7,705 bases of DNA, from NCBI GenBank assembly GCA_012800805.1, contig JAAZIO010000146.1, forward strand, positions 1 to 7,705, in the 5' to 3' direction. A model generated the notes under the pieces. The model saw nothing but the letters and a program-made list of their open reading frames with translations, had not been told where the DNA came from and did not search any database. This DNA is from Clostridiales bacterium (GTDB taxonomy: Bacteria > Bacillota > Clostridia > Christensenellales > CAG-917). Shown here piece by piece: positions 1-6,759 of this stretch. The stretch's first letter is position 1. Every line of letters starts with the position of its first letter. The position numbers and the translations under genes are program-made.

Positions 1-6
1 AAAAGA

Positions 7-12
7 TATAAT
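7..12 (+). promoter_or_regulatory. possible -10 element upstream of aroQ
   Basis: A perfect TATAAT lies here, about 50 bp before aroQ. Any -35 element would fall outside the window, so the promoter cannot be completed. The surroundings are so AT-rich that one TATAAT match carries little weight. Confidence 0.25.
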
Positions 13-62
13 ACTTAAACTAGTTTAATAAAAAGTGCTATTATAAATAAAAAACAAAATGG

Positions 63-491
63 ATGCTTATGAAAAAAATTCTTGTCGTAAACGGGCCCAA
101 TCTCAATATGCTTGGGATAAGGGAAAAAGAAATATATGGCAGCAAAAACTATAAAGCCCTTAAAAGGTATATTAAAAATGAGGCGAAAAAAAGGGGGCTT
201 AAGGTAAAGCTTTTTCAGTCAAACCATGAAGGGGAAATTGTTTATAAAATCCAAAAAGCTTATAAGAGGTTTGACGGAATAATCATAAACGCGGGAGCCT
301 ACACCCACACAAGCATAGCCATACTCGACGCCCTTAAGGCGGTAAACATAAGAACGGTTGAAGTGCACCTTTCGGACATCAACTCAAGGGAAGAGTTTAG
401 AAAGCATAGCTTTATCTCTCTGTTTGCTGAAAAAACGATATGCGGCCTTGGTTTTGAAGGCTACAAAGAGGCACTGGATATACTAAAATAA
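63..491 (+). CDS. aroQ: type II 3-dehydroquinate dehydratase
   Basis: This cytosolic enzyme converts 3-dehydroquinate to 3-dehydroshikimate, the third step of the shikimate pathway to chorismate and aromatic amino acids. The 142-residue length fits the type II (dodecameric) family. Motifs seen in order are GPNLNMLG (11-18), EIYG with the probable catalytic Tyr25, QSNHEGEIV (52-60), NAGAYTHTSIAI (76-87) with substrate-binding Asn76 and His82, EVHLSD (100-105) with the general-acid candidate His102, and CGLGFEGY (127-134). All expected catalytic residues appear intact. The ATG at 69 gives the family-typical N-terminus MKKILVVNGPN and has a weak GGA five bases upstream, so it may be the true start instead of 63. 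No other shikimate gene is in the window. The gene is followed at once by a hairpin terminator. Confidence 0.96.
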   Translation: MLMKKILVVNGPNLNMLGIREKEIYGSKNYKALKRYIKNEAKKRGLKVKLFQSNHEGEIVYKIQKAYKRFDGIIINAGAYTHTSIAILDALKAVNIRTVEVHLSDINSREEFRKHSFISLFAEKTICGLGFEGYKEALDILK

Positions 492-492
492 A

Positions 493-513
493 AAAGCCGC
501 ATGATGCGGCTTT
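493..513. terminator. bidirectional intrinsic terminator between convergent genes
   Basis: AAAGCCGCA (493-501) and TGCGGCTTT (505-513) form a perfect 9-bp stem with a TGA triloop. It begins two bases after the aroQ stop and 40 bases past the stop of the convergent minus-strand operon. The U-tract is better on the minus strand (six T, A, four T) than on the plus strand (TTTATATATATT). It therefore probably ends both transcripts and works best for the nitroreductase operon. Confidence 0.85.
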
Positions 514-553
514 ATATATATTGACGCTTAATATTATTCGGTTTAAGAAAATT

Positions 554-1249
554 TTATTTTAAGACAGTACCGATATATTGATATCCCGTCTTTAGGGGAG
601 CGTCATCCATCTTTTTGAAGCGGAAGCTGTCGCTCTCAAGGTATATATGGGATAGAGCTATGCCCATATCTATAAAGTCGGATATGTTTTTAAAGAAAGT
701 AAGCAGAGGGTTCGGCTTTTTTCTGTAGCAGTGAATGAGGCCGTCCTTTGCGATAAAATACCAGCCCTGGGCGTTTATTGCGCTTGGGGCAAGGCGGGCG
801 GCTTCGATTCTTTCATCCTCGCCCTCGGATATTTCGGTAAGGCTTTTTCTTTTAAATTCATCTTTATTTCTAAATAGGGGTTCAGCCGGCAGCCCCAGCG
901 GCATGCTGATGATATATTTAAGCTTGCTGCTTAGTTTAACTTTTGGCTTTCCCGCCATTTTGAAGTAGGAGCCTATGCCGATAGAGGTAAGATACAAGCT
1001 TATCTGCTCACCTATAAAGCCGATGTTTTCCAGCGTTTTTTCGTTTTCCTCGCCAAAGAAAGCAAGGAAATACCTAGACTCGTTTTCCGAAATCTTTTCT
1101 TCGTTAAGCGTTATTTCGTAGTTGTCGTCTTTAAACAAAGGCCCTATGGTTTTGATGCGCGCTTTAATAAGCTCAAGAGTTTTTTCGTCCAATGCTTGGT
1201 TTTTGAATTTTCTTACAGATTTTCTTTTTTCTATAAACTCGTTTTTCAT
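554..1249 (-). CDS. nitroreductase-like protein, TM1586 type
   Basis: A 231-residue protein resembling the putative nitroreductases typified by Thermotoga TM1586, which carry two half-domains of the FMN-dependent nitroreductase fold in one chain. Features seen are the N-terminal RKSVRKF (9-15), as in nitroreductases; a helix around 75-96 (GFIGEQISLYL, then GIGSYF); the segment IEAARLAPSAINAQGW (148-163), strongly reminiscent of the FMN-phosphate-binding 'APSA.N.QPW' motif; and DMGIALSHIYLES (194-206). FMN binding and an NAD(P)H-dependent oxidoreductase role are family inference; the substrate is unknown. It is the second gene of an operon, 11 bp behind the GPH transporter, with a GGTGA Shine-Dalgarno sequence at 1254-1258 in the gap. 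The pairing could mean modification of the transported compound, but that is speculative. Confidence 0.8.
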   Translation of the reverse strand: MKNEFIEKRKSVRKFKNQALDEKTLELIKARIKTIGPLFKDDNYEITLNEEKISENESRYFLAFFGEENEKTLENIGFIGEQISLYLTSIGIGSYFKMAGKPKVKLSSKLKYIISMPLGLPAEPLFRNKDEFKRKSLTEISEGEDERIEAARLAPSAINAQGWYFIAKDGLIHCYRKKPNPLLTFFKNISDFIDMGIALSHIYLESDSFRFKKMDDAPLKTGYQYIGTVLK

Positions 1250-1260
1250 ACTTTCACCAT

Positions 1261-2829
1261 TTATTCCGTTATTTCACCTGCCGCCAAATCGTTGCCGTTT
1301 TCTTGCTCAATACAGCCGCTCTCGTCCTTATCGCTGTTTTTCTCATCCTCGCCGCATATGGACTTAGGCGCTTCTACTTGTGCTTTTTCAATTTCCATGT
1401 TGTCTATAATGTCATAATCAAGGCAAAGTTCGCCCCGTCTTTCGACAAGCTCTTTTCGCATAAGCTCTTTTGTTTTAAAATCGATTTTGTAAAAGAACAT
1501 CGGTATCATGCTAAGCAGCATGCAAACGCCTGGGATTAAGACATATGCCGCAAATATTATGGTCTGCATTTTTTCGGTAATCAATACGCCCTTTTCATAG
1601 CCCGCGGCGCCCACGATAAATATTCCCACCGCGACCGAAAGCGCGTTGCTGATTTTGTTTGATAAGCTTAGCACCGCAAACTGGGTGCCCTCGGTTCTTT
1701 TGCCCGTCTGCCACTCCCTGTAGTCTACGATATCGCTAACCATAACCAGGGGCAGATAACCGCTGGGGCCAAAGGAAAATCCGATAATGAACTGGTAGGC
1801 AAGTATCGCCCATACTGAGCGCAGCGCCTTTATGCCTGATGAGTAAAGAATGAATGCCGATAAGGTGACGACAAAGCCATATACGGCAAAAACTATAAAT
1901 GTTTTTTTCTCGCCCCATTTTTTGTTTATCATGGGAACGGTTATTATCATGATTGTTGAGCTTATCGCCGACGTCGTGCCAATCAGCCAGACAAGGTTTT
2001 CTCCCGCAAATTGCTGTCCAAACAGGGTTATGCCGTCTTTTAAAAGCGTTGCGGCCGCCTGAACGCCTATACCCATGCCCATGTTTCGGCCAAAGCCAAG
2101 CATAAAGGTCAAAAAGACGATAAAGAGCATTTTGTTGTCTTTAAGCTCCTTTGCCATTTCCTTAATGGACATTTTGTTGCTTTTGGTGGGGACAAGCTCA
2201 CGGTTGAAAAAGTAGATGAGAATATATAAAGCCATACCGAAAAGCCCCATAAAAAGCGCGGATATCAGATATTGCTCTTTCAGTATCGCTCCGCCCGGGG
2301 ACTTTGTTATAACGCACACCAAAGGAACGATAACGCTTGCCGCGGCAAGGCCGACAGACTTTAGCATATTGGCGATTCCCGCCGCCGCGTTTCTTTCCCC
2401 CGCCCTTGGGGAGAGCACGGCAAGCATGCCTTGTGAGGGGATGTCCGCAAACGACATCGCTATGTTCCAAAGCACCGTGGTAACAAGAATATAAGCGTAC
2501 ATTCCTATTTGGGTTTTAAAATCTATCGCGATGAATATAAGAATGGACAGCAGGGTGAAAGGGACCGCGGAAATCAAAATGAACGGGCGCATTTTGCCCG
2601 ACTTAAACTTGCTTCTGTCAATCAGGTTGCCGATAAACGGGTCGACAATGGCGCTAATTAACTTTGAAACCAAGATGATAATGGCTACATACATCAAATT
2701 GGCGCCAAGAATTGATGAGTAAAACTGCGACTGGTAGCCGTTCATATAGCCAACGGCAAGCTGGAAACCCATCATGCCGACGCCGTAGACAAGCATCGAG
2801 CCAACGCTCAAATATTTTTTTTGTTCCAT
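1261..2829 (-). CDS. GPH-family sugar:cation symporter (MFS)
   Basis: A 522-residue, roughly 12-helix inner-membrane transporter of the glycoside-pentoside-hexuronide:cation symporter family (MFS_2; relatives MelB, XynP, UidB). Diagnostic segments are D63-P64 and the GNLIDR loop (67-72) followed by GKMRPFIL (78-85), matching the family's D.P..G...DR....GK.RP signature, and DIVDYREWQTGKRTEG (376-391), the second-half signature. It probably imports a glycoside or sugar with Na+ or H+; the substrate cannot be read from sequence. Residues about 455-522 form an unusually long, charged and acidic cytoplasmic tail with no recognised domain. It is the first gene of a two-gene operon, with a strong promoter 30-60 bp upstream. 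The Shine-Dalgarno sequence is weak (GTGGGG, five bases before ATG). Confidence 0.9.
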   Translation of the reverse strand: MEQKKYLSVGSMLVYGVGMMGFQLAVGYMNGYQSQFYSSILGANLMYVAIIILVSKLISAIVDPFIGNLIDRSKFKSGKMRPFILISAVPFTLLSILIFIAIDFKTQIGMYAYILVTTVLWNIAMSFADIPSQGMLAVLSPRAGERNAAAGIANMLKSVGLAAASVIVPLVCVITKSPGGAILKEQYLISALFMGLFGMALYILIYFFNRELVPTKSNKMSIKEMAKELKDNKMLFIVFLTFMLGFGRNMGMGIGVQAAATLLKDGITLFGQQFAGENLVWLIGTTSAISSTIMIITVPMINKKWGEKKTFIVFAVYGFVVTLSAFILYSSGIKALRSVWAILAYQFIIGFSFGPSGYLPLVMVSDIVDYREWQTGKRTEGTQFAVLSLSNKISNALSVAVGIFIVGAAGYEKGVLITEKMQTIIFAAYVLIPGVCMLLSMIPMFFYKIDFKTKELMRKELVERRGELCLDYDIIDNMEIEKAQVEAPKSICGEDEKNSDKDESGCIEQENGNDLAAGEITE

Positions 2830-2857
2830 AAAAACCCCACATTATCAAATTTAAAAT

Positions 2858-2886
2858 ATTATACAATTTCATGACCACGTTGTAAA
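2858..2886 (-). promoter_or_regulatory. sigma-A promoter of the transporter/nitroreductase operon
   Basis: Read on the minus strand, TTTACA (2881-2886) is followed by exactly 17 bases and a perfect TATAAT (2858-2863). Transcription would start near 2851, giving a leader of about 22 nt to the ATG at 2829. An imperfect dyad, TACAA (2862-2866) and TTGTA (2880-2884) with 13 bases between, spans the spacer and could be an operator. Its arms overlap the promoter hexamers, so chance is possible. Confidence 0.75.
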
Positions 2887-2949
2887 TATCGATGTTTGGC
2901 CCTTAATTGGTTTTTTTTGAAATAACGATAAAAAAAAGAGTATGTGTTG

Positions 2950-2965
2950 TATAATTTATATAAAT
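2950..2965 (+). promoter_or_regulatory. possible distal -10 element and AT palindrome upstream of the RHH gene
   Basis: A perfect TATAAT (2950-2955) overlaps a 12-bp palindrome ATTTATATAAAT (2954-2965). There is no -35 at standard spacing: TTGAAA at 2917-2922 is 27 bases away. It may be a secondary promoter or an operator-like site, but the AT-rich context makes either weak. Confidence 0.2.
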
Positions 2966-3012
2966 AATAATAAAGTTTTCCAAAAAAATGTAAAAGAAAT
3001 TATATAAAAAAC

Positions 3013-3041
3013 TTGAAAAAACTTTATAAGGGGTATAAAAT
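3013..3041 (+). promoter_or_regulatory. sigma-A promoter of the RHH-clpB operon
   Basis: TTGAAA (3013-3018), a 17-bp spacer and TAAAAT (3036-3041) match the consensus at five of six positions in each hexamer. The predicted start near 3048 is only a few bases before the Shine-Dalgarno sequence at 3051, so the leader would be very short. A perfect dyad TTTATA (3023-3028)-AGGGG-TATAAA (3034-3039) overlaps the -10 and is a candidate operator. No CIRCE (TTAGCACTC/GAGTGCTAA) or CtsR heptad repeat (GGTCAAA) was seen between 2830 and 3058. Confidence 0.6.
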
Positions 3042-3050
3042 AATCTTGCC

Positions 3051-3055
3051 GGAGG
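3051..3055 (+). promoter_or_regulatory. strong Shine-Dalgarno sequence with no canonical start codon behind it
   Basis: GGAGG is a near-ideal ribosome binding site. Six bases downstream, at the ideal spacing, is AAG (3062-3064). ATT (3059-3061) is three bases away and in the RHH frame. The first NTG codon in frame, TTG at 3083, is 27 bases away. An in-frame TAA at 3041-3043 excludes any start further upstream. The site thus marks translation starting at about 3059-3062 rather than at the TTG. Confidence 0.8.
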
Positions 3056-3058
3056 ATT

Positions 3059-3706
3059 ATTAAGAACAAAATCTTATACAGTTTGATATTAAGCGAGAGC
3101 GTAATTGAGGCGATAGATAGAGAAGCTGACAAAAAAGGGACCACAAGGTCGGGTCTTATTGACGAGATACTTTCCGAGCATGTTTCGGTTGTCACTCACG
3201 AGCAACAAATAAGAAAAATATTCCGTGAGCTTGACAGGCTGGTCGCAGGACATTTTGAGGAGCTCAGCCCGACAAACAGCCGTTCAATCGCTCTAAGAAG
3301 CTCGCTTGATGTCAAATACAAGCCTTCCGTCAGATATCAGTTTGAGCTTTCAAAAAACTTCGACACCACGCTTGGCAGGCTTAAAGTCCAGTGGAGGAGC
3401 AAAGCGCCCGAACTTCTTAGCAGAATCGAGGAGTTTGTAAGATACTGGACCGAGGCTGAAAAGCTGTTCTCGGGAGATGATTTCGCGGGGGCGGAATTCT
3501 TCCTTGAAGAGGGAAGATTCCAAAGGCTTTTTCTGACTCCAAAGGACTTTGAGCTTAAGCATAACATTATTGGAAGAGCGCTCTACGACTATATGCGCGC
3601 GTTTGACACGGCTCTTAAAAACTACGCCTCCGGAGAGAGCGACGGCTATAAGGATGTTGAAAAAAGCTTTGCAAGCTATGTAAAAAACACTGTAAAGAAA
3701 CTGTAA
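3059..3706 (+). CDS. ribbon-helix-helix protein with unrecognised C-terminal domain, coupled to clpB
   Basis: The N-terminus reads as a CopG/Arc-type ribbon-helix-helix domain: beta-strand ILYSLILSES, helix A VIEAIDREADKKG, then TTRSGLIDEILSEHV as helix B. RHH proteins bind DNA as dimers through that beta-strand. Conceptual start choices are ATT at 3059 (215 codons) or TTG at 3083 (207 codons); the TTG would cut through the strand and has no Shine-Dalgarno sequence, so 3059 is given although ATT is non-canonical. The remaining roughly 165 residues match no domain I recognise. They look soluble, with helices, a likely beta segment near LDVKYKPSVRYQFEL, then more helices rich in charged and aromatic residues; no membrane segment is seen. 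The stop overlaps the clpB ATG (TAATG). Operon position suggests an autorepressor of clpB or a ClpB partner. The DNA-binding fold is fairly secure; the role is inference. Confidence 0.75.
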   Translation: MKNKILYSLILSESVIEAIDREADKKGTTRSGLIDEILSEHVSVVTHEQQIRKIFRELDRLVAGHFEELSPTNSRSIALRSSLDVKYKPSVRYQFELSKNFDTTLGRLKVQWRSKAPELLSRIEEFVRYWTEAEKLFSGDDFAGAEFFLEEGRFQRLFLTPKDFELKHNIIGRALYDYMRAFDTALKNYASGESDGYKDVEKSFASYVKNTVKKL

Positions 3707-6303
3707 TGGACGCATCGAAATTCACAAAAAAGACGCTTGAGGCGACCATAAACGCTCAAAACCTTGCAAGGGAGAACGCCAACCAGCAGATTGCCCCTGA
3801 ACACCTTGCTTTTGTTTTGATAAGCGATAGAGAGGGGCTGATAAGGTCTCTCCTTGAAAAAACGGGCGCGGATACCGAGGCTTTGGAAAAAGAGCTGCTT
3901 AATCTTATAAAGAAGCTGCCCAAAGTCATGGTTAGCGGAGGGGTTAGGGATAATCTCTACCTTGACAGGCAAACAGAGCGTATATACAGCCTTGCAGAGG
4001 AGAAGGCAAAAGAGCAAAAAGACCTGTATATCGGCGTCGAGCATCTTTTTTCAGCTCTGCTCGACTTAGCCGAGGGCGCGCTCTCGGGCGCGCTTAAAAA
4101 AGCCGGAGTTTCAAAAAAGGCTTTTTTAGAGGAGGTGAATAAAGTGAGAAACGGACCGATTACCACCGACAATCCCGAGGACACCTACGAGGCGCTTGAG
4201 AAGTTCGGAACGGATATAACAAAAAGAGCAAAAGAAAACAAGCTTGACCCCGTCATAGGAAGAGACGACGAGATAAGAAATGTCATAAGAATACTTTCAA
4301 GAAAAACCAAAAACAACCCCGTTTTGATAGGCGAGCCGGGGGTTGGCAAAACCGCGATAGCCGAGGGGCTTGCCCAAAGAATTGTAAGAGGGGACGTTCC
4401 CGAGGGTCTTAAGGATAAAAGGCTCATCGCACTTGACATGGGCGCTCTTATTGCGGGCGCAAAATACCGCGGAGAGTTTGAAGAAAGGCTTAAAGCCGTT
4501 TTGAACGAGGTCAAAAAGCAGGAGGGCAAAGTCCTGCTCTTTATAGACGAGCTTCATACGATAGTGGGCGCGGGAAAAGCCGACGGCGCTATGGACGCCG
4601 GCAACCTGCTAAAACCCATGCTTGCAAGGGGCGAGCTTCACTGCATTGGAGCGACAACGCTTGACGAATACAGAAAGTATATTGAAAAAGACGCGGCGCT
4701 TGAAAGGCGCTTCCAGCCCGTAATGGTAAACGAGCCTACGGTAGAAGACACAATCGCAATCTTAAGAGGTCTTAAAGAGCGCTATGAAATCTACCACGGG
4801 GTAAGGATACACGACGCAGCGCTTGTGGCCGCGGCCACGCTGTCTCACCGCTATATTACCGACAGGTTTTTGCCCGATAAGGCAATCGACCTTGTGGACG
4901 AGGCATGCGCTTTGATTAGAACCGAAATTGACAGCATGCCCGTTGAAATGGATGTCATTTCAAGAAAAATTATGCAGCTTGAGATTGAGGAAATGGCTCT
5001 GTCAAAAGAAACGGATAAGCTCTCAATGGACAGGCTTTCAGCTCTTAGGGCGGAACTTAAAGAAAAGAGGGAAGAGTTTGAAAAGCTCAAAAGACAGTGG
5101 GAAGCCGAAAAAGCGGGCATTAACGACGTTCAATCCATCAAAAAAGAAATCGACAGAGTAAATTCCGAAATAGAGAGGGCCACAAGAGAATTTGACTACG
5201 CTAAAGCTTCAGAGCTTCAATACGGCGCTCTGCCCACACTTATGAAAAAGCTTGAAGAGGCGGAAAAGGGCGGCGGAACGGAAAAGAAAAAAAGACTGCT
5301 TCGCGACCAGGTTACCGCGGACGAGATATCCTCAATTGTTGCGAAATGGACGGGAATTCCCGTAACCAAGCTGATGGAGAGCGAAAAGCAAAAGCTACTT
5401 TCCCTTGAGGCGGAGCTTCATAAGCGGGTGATAGGTCAAGATGAGGCGGTGCGGAAAGTATCAGAGGCGATAAGGAGATCGCGCGCGGGTATTGCCGACG
5501 CCAACAGGCCCATAGGCTCATTTATGTTCCTTGGGCCCACGGGTGTGGGTAAGACGGAGCTTGCAAAGGCGCTTTCTTCGATACTCTTTGACGACGAAAA
5601 GAATATGGTAAGGATTGATTTGTCGGAGTATATGGAAAAGTTCTCTGTGTCAAGGCTTATCGGCGCTCCTCCCGGTTATGTAGGTTACGACGAGGGAGGA
5701 CAGCTGACGGAGGCGGTAAGAAGAAAGCCCTACTGCGTTGTGCTGTTTGACGAAATAGAAAAAGCCCACCCCGATGTGTTCAACATTCTTCTTCAGGTGC
5801 TTGACGACGGCAGGCTTACAGACAGCCAAGGCCGAACGGTGGATTTTAAAAACACCGTCATAATCATGACATCAAACCTTGGAAGCTCGTATATACTAGA
5901 GGGAATCGGCGCTGACGGCGAGCTGAAAGCGGGAGTAGCGTCTTGCGTTGACGCTTTGCTAAAGCAAACATTCAGACCCGAGTTTTTAAACAGGCTGGAT
6001 GAAATCGTTATGTTTACGCCGCTCAGCAAAGGGCAGGTTAAAAATATCGTTGAGCTGATGCTGAGCAACCTTAAAAAGCGTCTTGAGGATAAGGAGCTTA
6101 AGCTTATTGTAAGCGATAGGGCTAAAGAAAAAATCATCGAAGGCGGTTTTGATGTCAACTTCGGAGCAAGACCCCTTAAGCGCTTTATCCAAGCCAATAT
6201 CGAAAACAGGGTGGCAACGCTTCTTCTTGAGGGCAACCTCTTACAGGGCGACACGATATATATAGATGTGAACGAAAAAGGTTTTATTGTTGAAGCAAAA
6301 TAA
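3706..6303 (+). CDS. clpB: ClpB disaggregase (Hsp100 AAA+ ATPase)
   Basis: The 865-residue cytosolic hexameric unfoldase works with DnaK/DnaJ/GrpE to rescue aggregated proteins. Domains in order are a two-repeat N domain (about 1-145); AAA1 with Walker A GEPGVGKT (209-216), pore-loop Tyr254, Walker B LLFIDE (277-282), sensor GATT (315-318) and arginine fingers Arg334/335; a full-length coiled-coil M domain (about 416-535), which favours ClpB over ClpC; and AAA2 with Walker A GPTGVGKT (610-617), pore loop GYVGY (657-661), Walker B VLFDE (679-683), arginine finger Arg763 and sensor-2 GARP (820-823). No ClpP-binding IGF/IGL-type loop was recognised. Every key residue is intact. The ATG overlaps the upstream stop and has no Shine-Dalgarno sequence of its own, so translation is probably coupled to the RHH gene. 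An internal start at codon 147 is annotated separately. Confidence 0.97.
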   Translation: MDASKFTKKTLEATINAQNLARENANQQIAPEHLAFVLISDREGLIRSLLEKTGADTEALEKELLNLIKKLPKVMVSGGVRDNLYLDRQTERIYSLAEEKAKEQKDLYIGVEHLFSALLDLAEGALSGALKKAGVSKKAFLEEVNKVRNGPITTDNPEDTYEALEKFGTDITKRAKENKLDPVIGRDDEIRNVIRILSRKTKNNPVLIGEPGVGKTAIAEGLAQRIVRGDVPEGLKDKRLIALDMGALIAGAKYRGEFEERLKAVLNEVKKQEGKVLLFIDELHTIVGAGKADGAMDAGNLLKPMLARGELHCIGATTLDEYRKYIEKDAALERRFQPVMVNEPTVEDTIAILRGLKERYEIYHGVRIHDAALVAAATLSHRYITDRFLPDKAIDLVDEACALIRTEIDSMPVEMDVISRKIMQLEIEEMALSKETDKLSMDRLSALRAELKEKREEFEKLKRQWEAEKAGINDVQSIKKEIDRVNSEIERATREFDYAKASELQYGALPTLMKKLEEAEKGGGTEKKKRLLRDQVTADEISSIVAKWTGIPVTKLMESEKQKLLSLEAELHKRVIGQDEAVRKVSEAIRRSRAGIADANRPIGSFMFLGPTGVGKTELAKALSSILFDDEKNMVRIDLSEYMEKFSVSRLIGAPPGYVGYDEGGQLTEAVRRKPYCVVLFDEIEKAHPDVFNILLQVLDDGRLTDSQGRTVDFKNTVIIMTSNLGSSYILEGIGADGELKAGVASCVDALLKQTFRPEFLNRLDEIVMFTPLSKGQVKNIVELMLSNLKKRLEDKELKLIVSDRAKEKIIEGGFDVNFGARPLKRFIQANIENRVATLLLEGNLLQGDTIYIDVNEKGFIVEAK
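4130..4146 (+). promoter_or_regulatory. internal ribosome binding site and GTG start within clpB
   Basis: AGGAGGTGA (4130-4138) is a perfect 9-nt complement to the 16S anti-Shine-Dalgarno sequence. Eight bases after its GGAGG core comes GTG (4144-4146), in the clpB frame as codon 147. Translation here would give a 719-residue ClpB lacking the N domain, beginning in the linker before AAA1. E. coli and cyanobacterial ClpB are known to make such a short form from an internal start at nearly the same point (Val149 in E. coli). Use in this organism is inferred, not shown. Confidence 0.6.
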
Positions 6304-6330
6304 AGCCATTAAAACGGCATGGTTTTTTTT
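6303..6330 (+). terminator. probable intrinsic terminator of the RHH-clpB operon
   Basis: A 7-bp stem, AAGCCAT (6303-6309) with ATGGTTT (6319-6325) including one G-U pair, encloses a 9-nt loop and runs into a tract of eight T (6323-6330). The stem starts at the last base of the clpB stop codon. The U-tract is excellent but the stem is modest, so read-through into the spacer is possible. Confidence 0.6.
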
Positions 6331-6642
6331 AGCGATAAAGCTCAAAAAGCAATTTTTATTAAATAGAATTTAATCATGCAATCAATTGTCTTAACTAAAA
6401 ACAAGTAAAATTTTAATGCCCTATAAAACAATCAAAAAGTTAAAACACTGATTTCAACGAGCCGATAGCTTAAATTTAACGGGCTGAACCTTTAATATAT
6501 TGAAGTAATTTATTAACTTTAAATCAAAAGTCTAAATAATCAATAGTCTAATAAATTTTTATAAATTAAACTTAAGCATTTAAGCTGCTTTGCTTTTAAT
6601 AAGTAAAAAAGACTTAAATGTAAAAAACTGTATTTTTTGATT

Positions 6643-6729
6643 ATGCATACACAAGGGCAAAAGACGCAAACTAATATCAGAAAGCGGCAAGAAAAGGAGT
6701 TTCTTAGCTCTATCCCGCTTAAGACTTAA
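6643..6729 (+). CDS. candidate 28-codon micro-ORF or gene remnant
   Basis: ATG at 6643 opens 28 codons ending at TAA 6727-6729, one base into the stem of a strong terminator. The peptide is very polar and basic (TQTNIRKRQEKEF within it) and ends SSIPLKT; it has no signal or membrane segment. There is no Shine-Dalgarno sequence before the ATG. In favour are the less AT-rich composition than the flanks and the stop sitting directly against the terminator, as at the end of a real gene. It may be a small gene, the relic C-terminus of a lost gene, or part of a small RNA: 6682-6687 and 6715-6720 (AAGCGG/CCGCTT) enclose a second hairpin, 6689-6705. I do not recognise it. Confidence 0.2.
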   Translation: MHTQGQKTQTNIRKRQEKEFLSSIPLKT

Positions 6730-6759
6730 CACCCGCAAATAGAGATGCGGGTGTTTTTT
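6728..6759 (+). terminator. strong orphan intrinsic terminator
   Basis: AACACCCGCA (6728-6737) and TGCGGGTGTT (6746-6755) form a 10-bp perfect stem with an 8-nt loop (AATAGAGA). It runs into T6 (6754-6759), whose first two bases also close the stem. It is the strongest terminator in the window, yet the nearest recognised gene upstream, clpB, ends over 400 bp earlier with its own terminator. It implies an undescribed short transcript, or the surviving end of a lost gene. Confidence 0.85.

Noticed and set aside
735..968. Plus-strand frames opposite the nitroreductase and transporter genes
   Set aside because: They overlap well-supported minus-strand genes with clear family motifs, and lack ribosome binding sites and homology-like features.
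3676..4044. 122-codon minus-strand frame and other long frames opposite clpB
   Set aside because: They lie antisense to a fully intact clpB, have no ribosome binding site and no recognisable domain; they are shadows of its codon bias.
6453..6488. Imperfect inverted repeat TTC..AGCC / GGCTGAA in the spacer
   Set aside because: It needs a 4-nt bulge, has a loop of about 18 nt and no T-tract; it is too weak to call a terminator or RNA element.
6652..6672. Resemblance of GGGCAAAAGACGCAAAC to the conserved core of c-di-GMP-I (GEMM) riboswitches
   Set aside because: The tetraloop hairpin that must lie between the GGGCAAA and GACGCAAA blocks is absent, the second domain is not visible, and no gene follows the terminator within a useful distance.
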